A stretch of 64,000 nucleotides of DNA. Origin: Geomicrobium halophilum (lineage in GTDB: Bacteria > Bacillota > Bacilli > Bacillales > Marinococcaceae). Location: NCBI RefSeq assembly GCF_014207655.1, contig NZ_JACHHJ010000002.1, forward strand, positions 446,924 through 510,923, in the 5' to 3' direction. The translations under genes were made by a program, and so were the position numbers. This document shows positions 60,025-64,000 of this stretch, piece after piece (the first letter of the stretch is position 1; every line of letters starts with the position of its first letter). The notes below the pieces were generated by a model. It searched no databases, was not told where the DNA came from, and was given only the letters and a program-made list of their open reading frames with translations.

Positions 60025-62148
60025 TTGAAAATTTCATATGTAATGATTTTGTCTGTTCTTTTCCTGTGCTTGTGGACTGGTATGAACGCTTTTACCACAA
60101 CGGAGTTATCGACTGCTTCTGCATCGGATAGTGAAATTCACCTTAATGGACACATTCAGGAGACTGCATCAAGTTTAACAAACATAGAGCTTGAGGATGG
60201 TATGACTTCGCCGATTTACTCGATGGATGATGTAATTGTAGAAAATTTGTATGTTGAAACAGAGATAGATAGTGATGATGATGGAGATCTTGATCTGGTT
60301 TCTATTGAAGTCATGCGGCCTAAGACTGAACCAGGGGTCCAAGTTCCTGTCATTTTTGAGATGAGTCCTTATCGAGCTGGATTGAACCCGATAAATTTTC
60401 ATGATGTTGATGTTGACCTTACTCCTGTTGATGATCTCGTAACGGCCGGAGTCCCCCTTGTGGAAGAGATGCAAACCAATGACCTTGGTAGGTTGGGAAA
60501 TTACTATGTACCGCGTGGCTACGGTGTCATCCTTGGAGAGAGTATTGGATCGGGCCGCTCATATGGTTGTCCCACAACAGGTGATGAGAATGAGATCTTG
60601 GGAACGAAAGCAGTCATTGATTGGCTGAACGGGAACGCAAAAGCATTTACGGAGGATGGGGAGGAAGTGTCCGCTGATTGGTCAACCGGAAATGTTGGAA
60701 TGACAGGCGCTTCATATAACGGTACGCTTCCTAACGGTGTCGCTACTACAGGTGTTGAGGGACTGAAAACAATCATACCGGTTGTTGCGATCAGCAGTTG
60801 GTACGATTATTTTCGTGCAAACGGAGCAGTTGTGGCGCCAGGAGGTTTTCAAGGCGAGGATACAGATAATTTAGCTGAGGGTGTTTTAACTCGTGATAAT
60901 CCTGAAATATGTGAAGATGTTATTGCTGAATTATATGAGGAACAGGATCGAGAAAGCGGGGATTATAATGATTTCTGGGCTGAGCGTGACTATGTAAAAG
61001 ACGCAGACAATATTAAAGCAAGTGTACTCGTTGTACATGGACTCGATGACTGGAATGTCAAAACCAAGCAATTTGCCCAGTGGTGGGAGGCGCTTAAAGA
61101 AAACGATGTCACACGTAAGATGTGGCTCCACCAAGGCGGACATGGAGGTACATCTGCGAACAATTGGCAGGAAACTGAAAACAGATGGTTTGACTATTGG
61201 TTATACGGTATTGAAAACGGGATTATGGACGAGCCCATCGTAGACATCGAGCGCGAGGATGGTAGCTGGAGCCAAGAAGCTGATTGGCCGGCGGTAGATA
61301 TGGAAGAAACTACTCTTCATTTTAATGCAGCAAATGACGGAGAGGGCGGCACTCTCAGTATGGGTGCCAGTAGTAGTGATGGAACAGAAGATTTTATCGA
61401 TGATCCGATGATAGAAGCTGGTCAGTTGGCTGTTGATCCTCAATGGAGCGATCCAAACCGTCTCGTTTATCTCTCCCCGGCACTCACTGAAGAGGTTCGT
61501 CTCAGCGGTACACCTGAAGTGAAAATAAAGGCAAGTATTGATCGGCCAGCGGCTAATTTAACGGCGTTACTTGTAGATTACAGTGGATCAAGCCCTGAGA
61601 TTGTATCACGGGGGTGGATGGATCCTCAAAACAGACATTCAGTTGAGCAATCGGAATCCATTGTCCCCGGTCAGGATTACACATTTGAATGGGATATGCA
61701 GCCCAAGGACCATGTATTTCAACCGGGTCACCAGATCGGTATCGTAATTATGGCGAGTGATCATGAATATACCATTCGACCTCCTGCAGGAACGGAAATA
61801 ACCGTAGCTCCAGGCAATAGCGAAGTCACCTTGCCCATTGTCGGAGATATAGAATCTATGAAAATAAGTGCAGCCAGTTTACAAACCCTTGTTGATCAGT
61901 TTGCGGAAGAAGGTGCATTCGTGGATGAAGAAGCCCTTCGTTCCCTGGATCTCCATTTAACAGCAGTGGGGCATTATGAAAACCAGGAAGATGCAGCAAA
62001 AGTCGTCCAACATATGCAAGGTTTTCAAGATTTGCTTGACCATCAGCTAAGGAACGAAAGGATCTCTGAAGAAGCGTATGACAGCCTGCAGATCCAGGTG
62101 GATACGTTGATGGAAAGATGGGATGAGACTGTGCGTGAAGCTAGTTAA
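60025..62148 (+). CDS. Secreted X-Pro dipeptidyl peptidase-like hydrolase with FIMAH domain
   Basis: Serine hydrolase of the S15/CocE family, 707 residues, exported by a signal peptide (about 1-33, ISYVMILSVLFLCLWTGMNA). The alpha/beta domain has nucleophile Ser230 (GMTGASYNGTLPNG), Asp in VVHGLDDWNVKT and His in HQGGHGG. A PepX C-terminal jellyroll follows (VRLSGTPEVKIKASIDRPAANL). The last ~93 residues are a FIMAH domain (LDLHLTAVGHYENQEDAAK). The TTG at 60025 has AGGAGGAAG upstream; an earlier ATG at 59944 lacks both site and signal-peptide logic. Cleaves X-Pro dipeptides if it follows the family. Confidence 0.88.
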   Translation: MKISYVMILSVLFLCLWTGMNAFTTTELSTASASDSEIHLNGHIQETASSLTNIELEDGMTSPIYSMDDVIVENLYVETEIDSDDDGDLDLVSIEVMRPKTEPGVQVPVIFEMSPYRAGLNPINFHDVDVDLTPVDDLVTAGVPLVEEMQTNDLGRLGNYYVPRGYGVILGESIGSGRSYGCPTTGDENEILGTKAVIDWLNGNAKAFTEDGEEVSADWSTGNVGMTGASYNGTLPNGVATTGVEGLKTIIPVVAISSWYDYFRANGAVVAPGGFQGEDTDNLAEGVLTRDNPEICEDVIAELYEEQDRESGDYNDFWAERDYVKDADNIKASVLVVHGLDDWNVKTKQFAQWWEALKENDVTRKMWLHQGGHGGTSANNWQETENRWFDYWLYGIENGIMDEPIVDIEREDGSWSQEADWPAVDMEETTLHFNAANDGEGGTLSMGASSSDGTEDFIDDPMIEAGQLAVDPQWSDPNRLVYLSPALTEEVRLSGTPEVKIKASIDRPAANLTALLVDYSGSSPEIVSRGWMDPQNRHSVEQSESIVPGQDYTFEWDMQPKDHVFQPGHQIGIVIMASDHEYTIRPPAGTEITVAPGNSEVTLPIVGDIESMKISAASLQTLVDQFAEEGAFVDEEALRSLDLHLTAVGHYENQEDAAKVVQHMQGFQDLLDHQLRNERISEEAYDSLQIQVDTLMERWDETVREAS

Positions 62149-62294
62149 GAGTGCTTCTATAAGTTACTTAACCCCAAATAGGAGGTGAGTAAAAAGGGAG
62201 GACACTTAAAGGAAAGGGGGTTAATAAACCTGGAATTATCAAATGACAATTCTTCATGACTATTATCTTAATAAAATCCCCGAGGAGGTTATAT

Positions 62295-64000
62295 ATGAAA
62301 CTAGCAAACTGGGAAAAAATGACATCATTTGCTTCGTTTTTTGCTTTATTGCTCATCGTAAGTCCTGTAGCAGGAGTTGCTGCGCAAGAAAATGAGACAT
62401 CTGAAGACCCTCCGACGACCGGCTTTGAAGATCGAGAAGGAGCAGAATGGACGACCCATGAAGAAGAATTGGGATTCTTGGAGGAAGTAGCAGAACAATC
62501 AGAAAGGATGACCTATTCTGAAGTAGGCACTTCTGTTGAGGACCGTCCCCTCCATTTAGTGCAAGTAGGGGATCCTCTTCCGCCAACGGATGAGGAAATT
62601 GCTGATGGTCGGAATATGTTGGTGATTGGTTCGCAGCACGGGAATGAGCCGGCTGGCCGTGAAATGGCATTGAAGTTGATGCGGGATCTGGCTTTCACTG
62701 ATGATCCAGAGGTAGAGGAACAGTTAAGTGAGGCGACAGTGCTGTTCATCCCAACAGCGAACCCGGATGGCCGTATCGCAAACACCCGCACGAATGCGAA
62801 TGGGATGGATATCAACCGGGGTCACCTGAATTTGGAACAACCAGAAGGGCAAGTGATTGCAGATGTGCTAGATGAGTTCTCCCCTGATATTACAGTGGAT
62901 GCCCATGAACGCCCGGGAGCAAGTGGAAACCCCGACATGGAAATGCTATGGCCGCGGAATCTTAATGTAGATGAAAATCTCCGTGATTTAAGTGCAGAGA
63001 TGGTTGAAGATTACTTGTTATCCGAGGTCGAGGATGCAGGATTCTCTACTGGATTGTACGGAACTCCTGGCGGAGCAGGCGGCGGAGATGAGCGAATCTC
63101 TCGCAACATTTTAGGTCTACGCCATGGATTGGGTCTATTGACCGAGTCAGCGGGACAGCAAGATCCAGAATATCGGGTTGACGCACAGATGGAAACTCTT
63201 GAATCAACATTAGAATTTTACCGTGAGCGGATGGACGACATCGCAACTGTGGTAAATGAAGCTCCAGATCGTAAAGCGAGTGCTGGCCAAGAGCAATCTG
63301 AGCCGTTCTATTTGGACGGAGCCGATAACTGGGAGCCAACAGAAATGCTGGATCCCCATGCTTGTGGTTACTTGCTTCATTCATCCCAAGCGGATGACGT
63401 AAGCCGCCATATCGATTCATTTTCACTGGAGACTGAAGAGGTAGGCAAAAATGGCGTTTTTGTGACGATGGCCCAGCCAATGATGACCGTTGTTCCCTTC
63501 CTACTCGATGGAGAAGCTTCCTATAACGAAGTGGAAGGGTTGGCGTTAGAAGATTGCTCGGATCCAAGGATCACGGCTTCCGGCTTACAAACCCTTGTTG
63601 AGCAGTTGGATGAAGCCGGAGAGTTCGAAAATAGCGACGCACCGCATGCGTTAGATGTTCATTTGAGGTCTGTGAGCCACTATGAAGATCAAGAGGAAAC
63701 AGATAAAGTCGTGGAGCACATGGGTGGTTTTCATGATCTTCTTAACCATCAGTTGGACAACCAATGGATCTCGGAAGAAGGCTTTGACATTCTTGCCACG
63801 TTGGCCGACGACTTGATTGAAAATTATGAAGTGACTTTTGATGTGGATCGAGTGATGGATCACATCTCCCATCTAAGTGAAGACATTGGGCCGCGAGTCG
63901 CCGGTAGCGAAGAAGAGCTAGAGGCTGCTGAGTATATTGAAGATGAATTTGACAGTCTTGGATACGATACGTCCATGCAAACGTTTGATATTAGAGGTGA
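62295..64000 (+). CDS. Secreted M14 carboxypeptidase-FIMAH-M28-like fusion (partial)
   Basis: Open to the window edge, at least 568 residues. Signal peptide 1-32 (SFASFFALLLIVSPVAGVAA). The M14 zinc carboxypeptidase domain (about 45-330) has zinc ligands in SQHGNEPAGRE (HxxE) and DAHERPG (His), and the catalytic Glu in LLTESAGQQ. A linker and beta domain reach about 420. A FIMAH domain lies at about 426-512 (LDVHLRSVSHYEDQEETDK). A further segment (HISHLSEDIGPRVAGSEEE) resembles the start of an M28 aminopeptidase. The ATG has GAGGAGG at seven bases. FIMAH is internal here, unlike in the other three. Confidence 0.85.
   Translation, partial: MKLANWEKMTSFASFFALLLIVSPVAGVAAQENETSEDPPTTGFEDREGAEWTTHEEELGFLEEVAEQSERMTYSEVGTSVEDRPLHLVQVGDPLPPTDEEIADGRNMLVIGSQHGNEPAGREMALKLMRDLAFTDDPEVEEQLSEATVLFIPTANPDGRIANTRTNANGMDINRGHLNLEQPEGQVIADVLDEFSPDITVDAHERPGASGNPDMEMLWPRNLNVDENLRDLSAEMVEDYLLSEVEDAGFSTGLYGTPGGAGGGDERISRNILGLRHGLGLLTESAGQQDPEYRVDAQMETLESTLEFYRERMDDIATVVNEAPDRKASAGQEQSEPFYLDGADNWEPTEMLDPHACGYLLHSSQADDVSRHIDSFSLETEEVGKNGVFVTMAQPMMTVVPFLLDGEASYNEVEGLALEDCSDPRITASGLQTLVEQLDEAGEFENSDAPHALDVHLRSVSHYEDQEETDKVVEHMGGFHDLLNHQLDNQWISEEGFDILATLADDLIENYEVTFDVDRVMDHISHLSEDIGPRVAGSEEELEAAEYIEDEFDSLGYDTSMQTFDIRG

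Noticed and set aside
62168..62294. Short GTG frame after AGGAGG before the carboxypeptidase
   Set aside because: The GTG directly abuts the ribosome-site-like sequence, leaving no spacing, and the 24-residue product resembles nothing.

Overview
The window looks like the chromosome of a halophilic or alkaliphilic Bacillaceae bacterium. Gene content and order match Bacillus relatives (nasFDEBC, sirBC, ylmB-tenA, ycsG/kipI-type pxp genes, yjgC-yjgD-fdhD, tapA-sipW-tasA). Shine-Dalgarno sites are strong and of AGGAGG type, TTG starts are frequent, and the exported proteins are strongly acidic. No rRNA, tRNA, phage, insertion sequence or CRISPR array was found.

Layout. 1-1.4 kb: partial trehalose PTS gene (minus) with paired TreR-type operators and a cre site. 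1.4-3.3 kb: molybdate ABC genes modAB plus a small unknown gene (minus). 3.3-6.0 kb: a MITE-like repeat, a Gln-rich protein, a uroporphyrinogen-III synthase, and a 650-bp gap ending in a TnrA/GlnR box. 6.0-17.7 kb: nitrate/nitrite assimilation (SUMT-HemD fusion, nitrite reductase, nitrate reductase, NarK-type transporter) and sirohaem genes sirBC. 19.0-21.5 kb: a structural urease with fused gamma and beta subunits, no accessory genes nearby, and its own TnrA/GlnR box. 21.5-31.1 kb: an unknown carboxylic-acid utilisation cluster (NCS2-like permease, two acyl-CoA carboxyltransferases around an acyl-CoA ligase, a decayed ligase, a small membrane protein and an SSS symporter) with two matching palindromic operators. 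32.7-36.6 kb: thiamine-pyrimidine salvage (ylmB, tenA) under a TPP riboswitch, plus a peptide-type binding protein. 36.7-41.1 kb: 5-oxoprolinase pxpBC, an NRAMP-like transporter and pxpA, interrupted by a 21-bp-period tandem repeat. 41.3-43.2 kb: a UbiD-family decarboxylase. 43.2-51.2 kb: a formate module (OFA-type MFS carrier, two FNT channels, formate dehydrogenase, DUF1641 partner, FdhD).

51.2-64 kb is the most unusual region. A tapA-sipW-tasA biofilm-fibre locus carries a second, almost identical tasA. It is interleaved with secreted hydrolases (two gamma-glutamyltransferases, an X-Pro dipeptidyl peptidase and an M14 carboxypeptidase running into an M28-like segment). All four hydrolases carry the same ~85-residue helical domain, which I recognise as a FIMAH domain, and a fifth, decayed copy lies just upstream of the second tasA.

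Read together, much of the window serves nitrogen scavenging: nitrate, nitrite, urea, gamma-glutamyl compounds, peptides, pyroglutamate and thiamine breakdown products. ModAB supplies molybdate for the nitrate reductase and formate dehydrogenase. The two TnrA/GlnR boxes support a shared nitrogen control of the nas and ure operons. The leading hypothesis for a new system is an extracellular matrix in which FIMAH-tagged peptidases and transferases are held on or near TasA fibres. That is inference from gene order and domain sharing.
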